Made by a program: the position numbers and the translations under genes
Assembly: GCA_030220185.1 (NCBI GenBank)
Contig: JASPKZ010002332.1
Coordinates: forward strand, 2,498,599-2,562,598
DNA length: 64,000 nt
Source: Diploptera punctata
Lineage: Eukaryota > Arthropoda > Insecta > Blattodea > Blaberidae
Direction of reading: 5' to 3'
Part shown: positions 1-11,250 of the stretch, piece by piece
Layout of the letters: the number at the start of each line of letters is the position of its first letter
How positions within the stretch are numbered: the stretch's first letter is position 1
The notes under the pieces: generated by a model
The model's input: only the letters and a program-made list of their open reading frames with translations
What the model was told of the DNA's origin: nothing
Database searches by the model: none

Positions 1-225
1 TACAGTATTCCAATTGAATAATACTAAACTGTACTTGCATACAAAATAAATTAAAAATATATGGAGTTGACCACTTATATAAAATGAAACTACACTATAG
101 GGTAAACCACTCTAATATCTACAATGAGTTCTTGGAAAAGATCCTCATTTCGATTTTTACAATCAAAGTGCCATAAATATTCTGCTACGTGTATGCCCAA
201 CACATTGCTTCTGATCTCCCCCCCT

Positions 226-912
226 CTAGATAATCTGCATAGTAGACTGCGCCAAAAGGACTCTTATGTTATTGGTATGAACATTTGTAATGGGATCCAC
301 AAAATTTAGCGAATGGTTCACTGTTAAGTGGGCGGCAAAACCACCACCTAGTAACCCATTATAACTCCTCCAGCAATCTGTGTGAATAGTGCTCCCAAAA
401 TAAACATGCTTTACCATCAAATTAAATAGGGTAACAGCATCCCTATTATTGTTCGGACAAATTTCCATTCACACCTCTTTAGTTCAGACATCTATCATGC
501 CCAAAATCCAGTTTTCCTTCAACTATACACCCTCGATGAAATTTCCTCCTACAATTTTATACTCGTCAATTTCGACAAAGTGCCCTGGACCTCCAATTAT
601 GCCACTATTTGCATATTTATTCTCCATAGATAATAAACACACTTCTCGACAGTAACTGAACCAATCAGAGTTAGGCTTCTGTTCCCAATAGTACACTGCA
701 CAATTGTCTGATTATATGTAAATTTATGTGCAAATTAATGAACTAAGCAAATAACTTGGAAAGGATGTATGTATTTTGCATTTCTCAAACCAGGTTCCTT
801 TCATGACCAACTGGGAGAATTCCAGGTGTCCTCTCCTACAAGTGAATATTGGGTATAACTTACTCTGCCTTATTGCTGGAGTGAGAGGAGCATTGCATCG
901 AGAGCACTGCAT
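226..912 (-). pseudogene. Merlin (ISXO2/IS1016-like) DNA transposase remnant
   Basis: Read on the minus strand, three blocks follow in the order expected of a Merlin/ISXO2-like transposase. At about 912-724 there is a zinc-ribbon-like start with CSRCNAPL and later RKG-like KGTWFEK. At about 660-480 comes DWFSYCREVC followed by IGGPGHFVEIDEYK, which contains a catalytic acidic residue. At 468-226 is IHTDCWRSYNGL followed by HLTVNHSLNFVDP and HTNNI, which contains the second acidic residue. Stop codons and frame changes separate the blocks, so it is a dead copy. Family membership rests on these motifs; terminal inverted repeats were not identified. Confidence 0.8.
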
Positions 913-940
913 TCTTGTTCTTAAAAGCCCTTCATTGAAC

Positions 941-1420
941 AGAAATTGAATATATTATTTTTAGTCTGATCATCTTACCTCAATATTAATGTTGATTTGT
1001 TCTTGAACATGTTTCAAAACAATTCTGTTTTATCGCCAGCTTGTCCAGACTGGTTTTATTTATGTTGCAGAACCTGGATGTCGATGTCAGCTCCATCCTG
1101 TGGTTGGCCAAAGAACCTCCAAACAAGGTCACGCTCTATCGGTATATCAAAATTCATAACTCAGTTTTGATATACCGATGGAGCGTGACCTTGTTTGGAG
1201 GTTCTTTGGCCAACCACAGGATGGAGCTGACATCGACATCCAGGTTCTGCAACATAAATAAAACCAGTCTGGACAAGCTGGCGATAAAACAGAATTGTTT
1301 TGAAACATGTTCAAGAACAAATCAACATTAATATTGAGGTAAGATGATTAGACTAAAAATAATATAATTAAAATAACCTCAAAATATCACTTCCTAAAAT
1401 TAAATATTAGAAATTGAATA
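941..1420. mobile_element. Palindromic PLE-derived element P1 with 12-bp target duplication
   Basis: Two inverted arms of about 200 bp meet near 1160. The unit 953-1408 is flanked by the 12-bp direct repeat agaaattgaata (941-952 and 1409-1420). Each arm equals the 3' end of the PLE family seen at 60765-62816, including the end of its GIY-YIG reading frame. Only the right arm continues into the tail with aacctcaaaatatcacttcc. A hammerhead-like core occurs in both arms (1006-1039 minus, 1283-1316 plus), but CTGGCGA replaces CTGANGA, so the copy is probably inactive. Confidence 0.85.
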
Positions 1421-1471
1421 CATTCTCTAAGATCAACTAGATGTAGGAATAGGCCTAAATTAATCAGGCTG

Positions 1472-1839
1472 ATGAATGTAGGCGTCCTGCGCCGTAGCCG
1501 AGTGGTTAAGGCAGGAAGCGTTGGCGCAGAGCTACGGGACTTGCACTGGTTCGAGTCTCCATGTGGGGAAGAAATTTTCTCATGGTATTTCGGCCAGTAT
1601 GGGACCAGTGCCCACCCATTATCGTGTTACTTTTGGGTAGCTACAATAAGTAGCGGCTCCAGGTTGAGAAAACCAGCTATATCGGCTGGGGGACTCGACA
1701 TGCTGACCACATGTCACCCCTACACTGGCTGATTATCATCTACCTCTGTGATTGACACATGTGGATGTGAGGCCAGCACCAGATGGTAGGCTAAGGGCCT
1801 TGTAGGCCTGTCGCGCCAGGAAAAAAAATGAATGTAGGC
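1472..1839 (+). repeat. tRNA-derived SINE, family A, with 12-bp target duplication
   Basis: The head at 1489 carries an A-box-like tagccgagtggttaagg and a B-box ggttcgagtct, the internal promoter of RNA polymerase III as in tRNA-derived SINEs. The body contains gtatgggaccagtgcccacc and ends in aggcctgtcgcgcc plus an A run. The 12-bp direct repeat atgaatgtaggc flanks it (1472-1483, 1828-1839), proof of retroposition. The copies at 13829 and 22098 share head and body. Confidence 0.88.
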
Positions 1840-2529
1840 TATTAAATTAATTTTGTTTTAAAACCAGCAACACACTTTACACTACAAATTTTGTTCACAA
1901 ACTGAAATGGACAGGGAAGGAAAATAATTTTTAGGTTTAAAATTTCATACGAACAATACAGCAATAAAACATGTGATGAACACTCGTGGATTCTTTATTA
2001 ATTTCTTGAAAACATGTTCTGGAAATTTTGTGTCAATGTTGGTCATACTGATTTCACATACATATCCGCCAACTGCTGGAGGTTACATTTATCTTTCTGG
2101 AGTTACATGAAGCACTAGTGCATGCACACTGAGATTCTGTAGAACTAGGAAGAATCCATGTGCTATGGATTCTCCACCTTATCTCTTCTTTATTTTACAT
2201 ACTACATTTTTGTAATACTGTCACTCTATGTACTTTTTTCAATCTCTACTAACATTTCATAGTATTTTGCATTGATACTTTTTTTACAATTATTAAATAT
2301 TTGGCTCAAGTTTAGAATACCTTTCCCTATGATTTACTATACAACATTCTTGTAATACTGTTACTCTACATACTTTTTCCATCTTTACTAACATTTTGTA
2401 TTATTTTAAATGTTTTGCGAAGATACTTATAATATTTTTTTACAATTATTAAATAATCAATTGAGTTGATGTTTACTTGATGAAAATCCATATTTATTAA
2501 TTAAATAAAAATAAATCGTAGTTTTATTT

Positions 2530-3000
2530 ATGATGATCTTGAAGAAGTTTTTCGGGCTGTAGGCCGTGGTCGTGAGGCTTGTAGTTCCCCGACATTTCGC
2601 CAGAGACTGCGTCTGGCATCCTCAAGGGTTGTCTTGAGACTGGCAATTCTGTCCGCTGTCTGTCTTATTTATACGTTCACCGCGATGTGTTCGTAAGTTG
2701 TATCTGCCTTCTGATTGGTCAGCGGTAGGGACTTCCATTGCTCCAATGAGATTGCTGTTTGATGGTCTAGTCGACTGTACGTTATATCTGTCTTCTGATT
2801 GGTCAGCGGTAGGGACTTCAATTGTTCCACTGAGATTGCTGTTTGATAGTCTAGTCGACTGTGCTTGTAGAGGTTTACATTTTGCGTTTTTTAGAACCGG
2901 TATCCATACTTTGTTGACTTTTAATGATTCTTCTTTTCTATTGAAACTGTTTTTATGTTTGAATATCTGCACAAGCGCGAAGGATTTACCAACGCACTGA
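2530..3000. repeat. PLE terminal region (pseudo-LTR) with 84-bp tandem repeat
   Basis: This stretch precedes the PLE reading frames. It holds a direct tandem repeat with an 84-bp period at 2697-2864 (two copies beginning gttgtatctgcc and gttatatctgtc). On the minus strand, 2591-2627 has a hammerhead-like core: TTGAGGA, a six-to-seven base stem tgccaga/tctggc, then GAAATGTC. The first core base is T instead of C, so activity is doubtful. A diverged relative of the same block lies at about 17030-17110. Confidence 0.65.
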
Positions 3001-4253
3001 GATGTCATTATTAAGAGAACGCATTCACACAACTTGCAAGAACCTCGCCATCAAGACACCGAACTTCTAGACATTCACCTTCTACTCAGCAACAGACTGT
3101 CGGAAAAAGACTGGAACACAATAGATGGGATCACCTATCAGTCCATGGTACCAACGTGGGACCAATCCACCAATACACAGAAGAAAAAATTCGAGTCTAC
3201 GGCCAGACAACAGCTCATCACAAAATTAGACACCACACGCACCGTAGTAAATATCAGCAACCGTCAACTTTCAGAGGCAGAAACTTCACTTCTTACTAAA
3301 GGGGGCAATTTTGCAGTTACACCTTCAGCTATACCTGTCGAAGAAATAATTTCTAATGTCGGATTACAATATGATATTAGTTAAATGGAATATAGAATTA
3401 AATGTTTATATAAAGGTGGATTTTATTTGCTAAACAAAATAAACCAGAAGAACAAAGACCATGGGCAATTATTAAAGTGTAAGACCCACAATATCCCCAA
3501 GGAGTGTTACCAGTGGAAAAGGCCGAAATAATCCGCAATGAAGTCTCTCGCATTCTAAGAAAAGCTCTGAAACCTAAACACAATCTCTCCACCGAAGAAA
3601 GGAAGGCTATCAAAACCTTAAAAACGGATGAAACAATTATTATTCTACCGGCAGGCAAAGGAAATTCTACAGTTATTATAGACACAGAAGAATACAACCG
3701 AAAAATCACCAAGTTACTCGATCCTAGTAACTACCGTAAGCTGTCAGACGACCCAACTAAACGGATACTACGAGAAACTAACAAATTAATAAAGGCCTCG
3801 TCGCTTCCTGACGACGTGAAGAAAGAACTTCAGAAGAACGAAGCCCAGCCACCAAGACTATACGGATTGCCTAAAATTCATAAGGAAAATACACCTTTAA
3901 GACCGATCGTCAGCCAAATAGGATCACCTACTTACAACCTGGCCAGATATCTCTTTACTTTATTGAAACCACATACTAACAACAGTGACACTTATGCAAA
4001 GGACTCAATGCACTTCTTAGAAAAACTAAAAGAGATAACATTGCAACCGGAAGATATAATGGTGAGTTTCGACGTGATCTCACTATTCACCAAAGTTCCA
4101 ATAAATGAGACTGTTCACCTCATTGCTGCCAAGTTTCCTCAAGACATCACAAAACTTTTCGAACACTGCTTAACCACCAGCTATTTTCTATTCTCTCATA
4201 TTTTATTCTCTCATATTTTAAAAAATCGATGTTCACTCACTTCATTTTGTTAG
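3001..4253 (+). pseudogene. Penelope-like reverse transcriptase, 3'-truncated
   Basis: Two frames, 3034-3384 and 3504-4253, give the N-terminal extension and start of a Penelope-like reverse transcriptase. Recognisable are [19 protein letters not shown] (the usual ADKGN-VV-D-Y block), LYGLPKIHK followed by PLRPIVSQIGSPTYNLA, and MVSFDVISLFTKVP, which is RT motif A with its first catalytic aspartate. Motifs B and C (the YVDD-type aspartates) and the GIY-YIG nuclease are missing because the copy ends near 4200. The sequence is more GC-rich than its surroundings and belongs to a different PLE family from the one at 60765-62816. Confidence 0.85.
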
Positions 4254-4259
4254 GTTCTG

Positions 4260-4914
4260 ATGGGACAAGTTAATATACACCAGATTAGTTTATAATTTAT
4301 TAAGTAATATGTACCAGTATGTAATTTATTTCATTATTTTATTTTAAAACTCCTAGGTCAGAGAATTCAGGTGTACGCACTATTTATTTATGCAATTAAA
4401 TATAAATTTGGAGTACTGGTAGTAGATAAACAGTGTTCAGTTACAAAGTCTCTGTCTCTCAGAGAAGGGGAGTAGTTTGAATAGGTGAAAAGAGAAAGGA
4501 CAGACAACATCCTGCATCACAACTACTCACACAAAAATATTTCTTGCCTTAGTTACTTTCTTCTAAGAAGCTGATTAAGAGTTTCATATCTATTATTCTG
4601 TTGTGTCTGAAACCATGCCATCTCTTTCTCAGAAGTCAATCTCAAGCTTTTGTGCATATTTGCAGAAGTCATTCCAATGTGTCTCAGTAACTTGATCTAT
4701 ATTCCAATTTGTAGTTTCAGTGAATTTTTAATATCTGCAATAGCATTTTTCTCTTGCACTAGTCTCATAATTTTTGTTCATGCTAATTCAGTAGAGTTAA
4801 GTTTGCACATGTAAGAGGAAAGTTGAACTGCAAGTGTATCCATTTACACTGCAGTGTATTATTTTCCTTTGGTTTTAGTGGTTCAGTCAGTCAAGTATTA
4901 TAAAAACAAACAAT
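4260..4914. other. No gene recognised
   Basis: AT-rich sequence without a convincing reading frame or a recognised repeat. Confidence 0.4.
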
Positions 4915-5379
4915 TGCTAGTCGATCAGTTCTGTCTTCATATTAGAAGTATTTCTCAGAACTACTTTTTTTAAACACATGTTTGGTTTTCAGTAGTAACT
5001 CATACATTTCATGATATTTGTATAAACAATTTTTTTTCTGATGATCAAAATGGATTTTATAAGTGGAAACATTCAATTGAGATTTTTCTGATGTCCGGAC
5101 ATTATTCATAATAGAGAAAACTCTTTCCATATAAGACTATTTGATGTGGCAAAGGTGATTCTGTCTTCATGAAGACTGAATTTGCCTATTGTTGGTCTGA
5201 ATATATTTTTTCCCATCCCAGTTTTACATTAAAATCTCCTAAGGTAATTTCCATATGATATCGTGAAAACTTATCAAATATGCATTCTAATTCTTTGTAG
5301 AACTCATCCTTGATCTTGTCAACCTTATATTCAATGTTTACAATTATAAAATTCTCGTATAAGACTTGAAAGCATAATA

Positions 5380-5480
5380 ATAGTTCCTTCGATTGGTTGC
5401 TGGCCAAAGGAAGGCTAGACCAGTGATGGGGCTGCCATCTTATAGCCTCTGGTCAGGCTTTTCTGAAGAAGAAAAGAAAA
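5380..5480 (-). repeat. Fragment of the 17.56-kb interspersed repeat
   Basis: On the minus strand this is the block with aaaagcctgaccagaggcta and ccaatcgaa, also found on the plus strand at 17790-17870 and 53870-53955. Confidence 0.7.
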
Positions 5481-5689
5481 TAAAGGAAAGAAGAAATGGA
5501 AGAAATTTGGTATACAAATATCATGAAATGTATGAGTTACTACAGAAAACCAAACATGTGTTTAAAAAAAGTAGTTCTGAGAAATATTTCTGATATGAAG
5601 ACAGAACTGATTGACTAGCAATTTTACATATGATGCATAATCATTTTTTTTGAATATATTAAACAGTACCAACTAAATTGGAAACACCA

Positions 5690-5845
5690 TCTAGAAAGAA
5701 TGAGTTCAAATTGGATCCCCAAAGCTGTTTATAATTATATACCAAGAGGACGAAGATCACTGGGCCATCCTATGAAACGCTGGAGGGAAAATTTTCTATA
5801 GGATTGTAACAGACCTTGGCCTAATACTTGTATGAAGAAGAAGAA
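5690..5845 (+). pseudogene. RTE-type retrotransposon 3' coding tail
   Basis: The translation contains RMSSNWIPKAVYNYIPRG and RRSLGHPMKRW, the basic C-terminal tail typical of RTE-like non-LTR polyproteins. It ends in a gaagaagaag tract. The same tail occurs on the minus strand at 53510-53640, and a related one in the 307-bp tandem array at 19671-20890. Confidence 0.7.
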
Positions 5846-6369
5846 GACAATTATAAAATCATGTTGTTTATCCTTTATAATCATATACGATATCTTATCG
5901 CTGACAAACTTAACATATTGCATAGCTGAGAGGTTCTTCCTTTGGACTAAAAACCTGTCCGATTCTGGTCTCATTGCACCCCAATAGCGTAATGTAAAGC
6001 TTCCTAATTCCTAACAATCTTCTACTTGCTACATAACTTCCTGTAAAGCAACTATATCCAAGGAAGGGAGATTTATCTAATTCCCATGTTAATATTTCAA
6101 GTGCCCCACTATTATAAAAGTCATGATGTTTCTAGGGAAATGGCAAACTTTTTTTTTTGCCATGGTTCACTGAATTGAAATAGTTCACCATCAATTCTAG
6201 AATATGAGCTTATAACAAATCTATATAATTACCAAATACATCAGTTCTATGAAATTAGTCCTCAATCTCTGACTGAACTCTGAATCTAAATCAACTAAGG
6301 ATAAGAGCCATTACCAATATAGTACCTAATATAAAAATGAATTTATAAGTGATTTAATTTTTTGAAAAG

Positions 6370-6800
6370 AAAAATTAACCCTTGAACCAGGAATCGCACC
6401 CCGGATCTGTGACTCTATACTGAGTATGCAGTCCATTAATGAACTGCTCACTGACGTACAGAATCAGAAATCTGGGGTTTGATTCTCGGTTCAAGCGTTA
6501 ATTTTTCTTTTCAAAAAATAAATTCTTCCAGGACTGGAACATGTTAAACTAAATGTAACATCAAAATATTATGCTTTACTGCTTAAAAGTAATGAATATT
6601 CTCATTAAAAAATACTTTGAATAGAAGTTGTCTGATGGAGTTGTGTAATAGCACAAACTATCTGCTTTCGGTCGTAAGAGAATTGTGTAAGTGAAAAGAA
6701 AGATTGGCGGCTGTATCGGGTCTTGAATGGTGTAATGGACTGTACAACTGACATAGAGAGTCAGAGGTCGAGGGTTCGATTCCCAGTACTAGCGTTAAAT
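6370..6800. repeat. Paired tRNA-like repeat modules
   Basis: At 6378-6500 there is an inverted arrangement of tRNA-like pieces around gaaccaggaatcgcacccc on the minus strand. At 6722-6796 a plus-strand piece ends gagggttcgattcccagtac, a clear B box. Both are bordered by gaaaagaaaaatta / aatttttcttttc. They appear to be degenerate tRNA-derived SINEs related to those at 28850 and 29160. Confidence 0.5.
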
Positions 6801-7309
6801 TATCTTTTCAAAAAATAAAATTGTCCAGAAACCGGAACATGTTAAACTAAATTTAACATAAAAAATCGTAAGTGACTGCTTATAAATTTTATTCCAGAAA
6901 TCGATCTTCCCTATACTGTAGGGAACATATTTCTCAAGATATCTGTACATCTTTTGAATTAATGATAATGTCATAGAATTGTTGTTTGATGAACTATTAC
7001 TATCTTTGGTCCATAAATATCAACTGTTATATAGTTCATAAGCTAATTGGAACTATTAAACTTGGCAAAGCATGTATCGTGTTAAACATAAAAAGCATCA
7101 ATGTTCAATCTCACTTCCTTGGCCTCACAACTTCAAAAAAAACACCTAAAATTAAAGTTAGGTTTTGGGGATTAACTTTTTTCAATTTTACATTTATGAG
7201 TTGAAGTTGTTGAGAAGTTAAACTGATTTGTGAAACTTCAAGAAGTTATTAAGTGCCTTTCTTATTTATTAAATAGTTAATAATTAAGTTTCTATTTATT
7301 TTTTTACAG

Positions 7310-7570
7310 GGATATGATGTCAATATACAATGAACCACCTCCAGGTCTGTTTGTTGTACCTGATGAAAAAGACATGACAATTATCCATGCCCTCATCACA
7401 GGCTCATTTGACACTCCTTATGAAGGTGGATTTTTTTACTTCCTTGTTCGATGCCCGCCAGATTATCCCATCAGGCCACCTCGTGTTAAACTTATGACAA
7501 CAGGCGCTGGAACTGTACGTTTCAATCCAAATCTGTACAAATGTGGAAAGATCTGCTTGAGTATACTAGG
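7310..7570 (+). CDS. UBE2Z: UBE2Z, core exon with catalytic cysteine
   Basis: This exon encodes the centre of ubiquitin-conjugating enzyme E2 Z (USE1), which in vertebrates takes ubiquitin or FAT10 from the E1 enzyme UBA6. It begins after a polypyrimidine tract and AG at 7308-7309, completes an Arg codon, then reads [18 protein letters not shown]. The UBC fold follows with [15 protein letters not shown] [28 protein letters not shown] and RFNPNLY, where NPN stands in place of the usual HPN as in the UBE2Z family. The catalytic Cys is codon 7554-7556 in ICLSILG. The donor gtaag starts at 7571, leaving a split Gly codon. About the first hundred residues, by comparison with vertebrate UBE2Z, lie upstream and were not found. 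Confidence 0.96.
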
Positions 7571-7941
7571 GTAAGACACAGAACACTATTCAACAGAGTA
7601 TTCCTTTTTAGAACTTACAATTTATTTCACCAAATCACTTCCACTGTTCTCCCATAGTTCAATAATACTTTAACTCTTCTTATGCTTAAATTTCATCTTC
7701 TCTGCCTTAACTAACTTTTTTCTTTCTTCTTTTAACAGTATACAGGTACATTCATTCATAAAGATGATTAGACAAACAATAATAATAATAATTTTTTTTA
7801 TTCAATGCCTCCCGTTGTCATTTTGACATTTCTGGTATTCTCTTCTGGCATTGGTGTAATTGTAGCCCACTTCTGAGGTTGGCAGGGTTACAGTTGCCCC
7901 GATGATATGATGGGTGAAAGATTTGCATTTAGATTGGAACT

Positions 7942-8014
7942 TGCTCAGGTAGCTCAGTCAGTAGAGTATGGCCTGGAAAGCCAAAGGTCCTGGGTTCAAG
8001 CCCCAGTCTGAGCA
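7942..8014 (+). repeat. tRNA-like SINE head, family C
   Basis: A 73-base segment folds like a tRNA: acceptor arms tgctcag and ctgagca pair, the D-arm region is gtagctcagtcagtagag, and the T arm is ctgggttcaagccccag. The anticodon loop would read ctggaaa (anticodon GGA), but the variable loop is short, unlike tRNA-Ser. The flanks gatttgcatttaga and aatttttctcttcaaa are those of dispersed repeats at 30.7-31.5, 49.8 and 54.4 kb, so this is a SINE head rather than a tRNA gene. Confidence 0.65.
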
Positions 8015-8359
8015 AATAATTTTTCTCTTCAAACATGATGTCTTATGGAATTAATAAATATGACAAATTAATTCAATACAAGTTTTATTTCTACAATTAA
8101 GTAATATTTGAAAAACCTCAAGTCTCCTTGATGAGAGTCAATGCAAAAACCACTGAGTTTCCCACAAAACCTATCAGGATTTATTGTAAGTAATGGCATG
8201 GGTGATTTCCAAATTATCAATAAATTCATAAGTCACAAAGTGACAAGTGGATTTATCTAGAGGACTTAGAAATCAAGAGTGACCTTTGTTAGGACTATTT
8301 AATGAATAAATTTAAGCTGTTTACTCAAAAGTCATTATTTAAATATAGTTACCAAACTA

Positions 8360-8860
8360 ACTAACTCACTGGCACTATTGAACCCATAGGTTCATGGCTA
8401 CGCGGACATAAGCTCTCCATACATCCGTATCCTGAGCCAATGTTTTCCAATCATCCCCTGTATAATCTACTTCCCTCAAATCATAGTTAATGTTATTCTC
8501 CCACCTCATTCTTGGTCTACCGACTGGGTGTTTTCCTTCTGATTTTCCTACAAGAAGCTTCCATGCATGTCTTTCATTCCTCATTCATGCCACATGTCAT
8601 GCCCATCACCGTCTACAAGACTTAACTGTTCTCATTATATCTAGCTTCCTATAAAGACCATGTAGTTCACTGTTAGGTAGCCTTCTCCTTTCACCTGTCT
8701 GTTCATCTCTCTTTGGTCCAAACATTTTCCTAAGAACTTTATTCTCAAATACTCGTTATCTCCTTTCCTCCCTTAAAGTAAGAGTCCATGTTTCACATCC
8801 ATATAACTGGTAGAATAATTGTTTTATATATTTCCAGTTTAACGTTTTTTGAAAGTTACC
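8360..8860 (-). pseudogene. RTE-like polyprotein C-terminal remnant
   Basis: The minus-strand frame 8584-8375 reads ERHAWKLLVGKSEGKHPVGR, PRMRWENNINYDLREV and DWKTLAQDTDVWRAYV, the typical C-terminal tail of insect RTE-like non-LTR elements. Further upstream on that strand (8860-8600) are FENKVLRKMFGPKRDE-like and RRLPNSELHGLY-like segments, interrupted by stops. No catalytic region remains here. Confidence 0.75.
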
Positions 8861-9765
8861 GGTATTTTAAAATATTTATATATTTAATGTAACTGGTGAT
8901 ATTAGAAAACAAATCAGAAATGTGAGGTTATGTATATCCACTGCAACTAAACTCCAGTCACTGCATCTCTGGCTCTGACATTTAGGTTGTATGGGGGGTA
9001 AAGGGAGAAACTCGCCCTCTATTGCCAATAAGGACATAGTTGAGGTGGGAGTAGATGTCTGCCACAACCAGTCACTGCTCTTGACGCTGCTATGGCATGC
9101 TAGTAAGGTTTGAAATTGCTGAGATGCTGTCAGCTGTATTTCTGCTAACCGCATACATAATGCGGCCCTTCCCACTGAATATCCATATTGGCAACACTGT
9201 CGTGAAAACGTCAGAGCCGGAGATCCAGTGGCTGGAGTATAGATCATATTATTTACTGCCAAATAGGATTGCAATATTGTAAGAATACACCCTAGTGGAC
9301 AAACAATGAAACACATCAAACTGTATAATATAATCAACATAATAGGTTATTAATTAATTTTTTTAGTAAACAACTCTGTAAAATCAAGGAATCCGTTCAT
9401 TATTTGCTATATTCAATGTATTTGTTTGAGAAAAATAATGTTCTGAGCTGTTCAGAATATTAAAAAAGAGGAGCTTTCTTTATCACAAAAGCAGGAGTTG
9501 ATAAAGAGCGAGGTGAAACACGACTGTCATTGGTTGTAAAACAAAATTGATTGAAACATGATTGGTCATTGATTACCATTTGGGGCATGAGTTAAAATAG
9601 TCCTATTAATTACTGATCTCATCCAATCCTGTAATATTTCCTATTAATCTGAAGGAGACTACCTCATTGTCAAAGCTGAGGCAATATTAATTCACAAACT
9701 GCTAGTACTTCAACAAAGGGCTTTAACAATGAAGTATATATCCTTTCAACATAAATCACTAGATG

Positions 9766-9830
9766 TTTTTATTATAAATTTAACACTTCTCACTGAAGGA
9801 CAAATTATATTTGAAGAGAAAAATAATAAA
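9766..9830. repeat. Fragment of SINE family C body
   Basis: The segment with atttaacacttctcactgaa and ttatatttgaagagaaaaat matches the body next to the tRNA-like heads at 30.96, 31.5 and 54.6 kb. The head is missing. Confidence 0.6.
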
Positions 9831-9974
9831 TCCATGGCACGATAGCTTTGATGAACCATGACTGATTGGATTGGTTATCACTAGTTAGCAGATGATGGTA
9901 CAAAGTGTCATGTAGTTAGTGTGTCCCTCAATCTTAGTTTTACTTTTCTTAACTAATTTTGCTATTTTTTTATA

Positions 9975-10133
9975 TTAACCCTCTGCATGCCACTGGTAAA
10001 ATCTCTTGTGTCAGAGATTTAAATCGCACCCGCTGATGTGATCGGCTTTGCAAGTAGTTTAAGTACATTGTCTGGCAGGTAATGGACAGGAGCATCAGAG
10101 CATCTAATCGGCTCATGACACCTAAAGGGTTAA
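9975..10133. mobile_element. Short TTAA-flanked MITE, piggyBac-like
   Basis: The ends TTAACCCTctgcatg and cctaaAGGGTTAA are inverted and lie in TTAA sites (9975-9978, 10130-10133), the target and CCC-type terminus expected for piggyBac-derived MITEs. It has no coding capacity. Only the outermost bases match, so the assignment is moderate. Confidence 0.45.
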
Positions 10134-10139
10134 GAGTTA

Positions 10140-10250
10140 ACTCTTCCAGACCCTGTACTCAAAGAAAAATTACTTTGGTCAAAAATCAAACCCAGACCCC
10201 TGGTGTGCAAACCAGATAATTAAGCATTACACCTTAGAGTAGAGATAGTT
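10140..10250 (-). repeat. Degenerate tRNA-like repeat
   Basis: The minus strand has a weak A/B-box pattern around aatcaaacccagacccctgg, flanked by aaagaaaaatta like the other tRNA-like modules. Strongly decayed. Confidence 0.35.
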
Positions 10251-10362
10251 AGTTAGACAAATGATCTTGAATGCCGTCATATTATTTTGATATATTGGTC
10301 ACTTTTTTTAATAATTCAGGACTAGTTAGAATTTTTTTTTCTGTTAGATAAAAAAATCATAA

Positions 10363-10963
10363 TACAGTAAAACCTGTCTTAGCCGGAACCTTTATAAGAA
10401 GGAAACCTGTAGAGACGGAAAAAAATCTCTAGAACGGTATGATTCATATGTAAAATCGTCCTGTATAAGCCGGAAACCATCTTATGCGGAAATGGAATGG
10501 TTTTTAAAGTACCAATAGTTAATTTTTACCTCAGTAAGATGGAACATTATTTTTAAGCACGATCTAATTACAGTATTAATGACCACACATGCATATTCTG
10601 CATATGGCGCTTCCGCATTATATCGTTTTAACTTCTTGTGTTGCCATTGTATTGCAGAGATACCCTTGTCTGCTTATGTAACCTGCGAGGGAGTTGGAAA
10701 ACTCTTCAATCCGGTTGAAGTTTTCCTGTAGTTCAGTTCCTTCTTGCTTTTGTGTAATAAAGTTGTTTTATATTGTGCAAACTGTGCTGTGTTACATACA
10801 CTATTTTGTCTGCATTTCAGTTCAATACGTTATGTCTTTAATGATATTGTAGGACTCTAAATAATTTGCTTGTAATTTGGGAACCCTTTATAAGAAGGAA
10901 AATTGTCAAGACGGAAATATATTTAAGGAACCGTCTTGTTCCTTCATAGACAGGTTTACTGTA
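10363..10963. mobile_element. pogo/Tc1-like non-autonomous DNA element
   Basis: Inverted termini cagtaaaacctgtctt and gacaggtttactg lie between TA dinucleotides (10363-10364 and 10962-10963), the target duplication of Tc1/mariner-pogo elements. Sub-terminal repeats around ttataagaaggaaa occur at both ends. At about 600 bp without a transposase frame, it is a MITE. Confidence 0.75.
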
Positions 10964-11250
10964 TGAAGAAAGTTTAGAAAATAACTTTCCTAGTTGACCA
11001 TCAGTAAGAAACTTCATTGAAGAAATAGAAAATGATTGACATTTGAGAACATCTTAATTGTAAATGAATCTAAATAAATAAGATGTTTTCCCAGCTGTGT
11101 TATATTAAAGTGATTTTTATAATTTATTGAAGAAAAAAGTTAATGAAAGTTTAGAATTATTATGTTTTAATAAAAAATATATATTTTAAGGTTGACAGCA
11201 TCGAAAAGTTTGAGACTCGTGTACTATATATAATATATTGTCTTAAATAG

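Larger units (their letters stand above)
4915..5974 (-). pseudogene. RTE-type non-LTR endonuclease remnant, rearranged
   Basis: On the minus strand, 5974-5850 reads AMQYVKFVSDKISYMIIK and 5407-5186 reads KDEFYKELECIFDKF then MEITLGDFNVKLG. These match the apurinic-type endonuclease of RTE-like retrotransposons, where GDFN is the conserved core motif. The frame is split by inserted sequence at about 5400-5850. Arms of about 115 bp at 4915-5033 and 5511-5630 are inverted copies of one another, so a local inverted duplication has occurred. Confidence 0.7.
7571..11250 (+). other. UBE2Z: UBE2Z intron, 3.7 kb
   Basis: Bounded by gtaag and the acceptor aaatag. It contains tRNA-like repeats, an RTE tail, a SINE tail and two MITEs, annotated separately. 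The stretches 8880-9600 and 9840-9960 hold nothing I recognise. Confidence 0.9.

Noticed and set aside
2622..3032. 136-codon minus-strand frame with an internal repeat (NSNLSGTIEVPTADQSEDRY)
   Set aside because: It is generated by the 84-bp tandem repeat of the PLE terminal region and opposes the PLE frames; no family resemblance.
1..7309. Missing 5' exons of UBE2Z
   Set aside because: I looked for the conserved segment before RDMMSIY and found no frame with an adjacent donor site; presumably it is upstream of the window.
7942..8014. A functional tRNA gene
   Set aside because: It folds well, but its flanks match dispersed SINE copies, the anticodon GGA does not agree with the short variable loop, and several decayed relatives are in the window.
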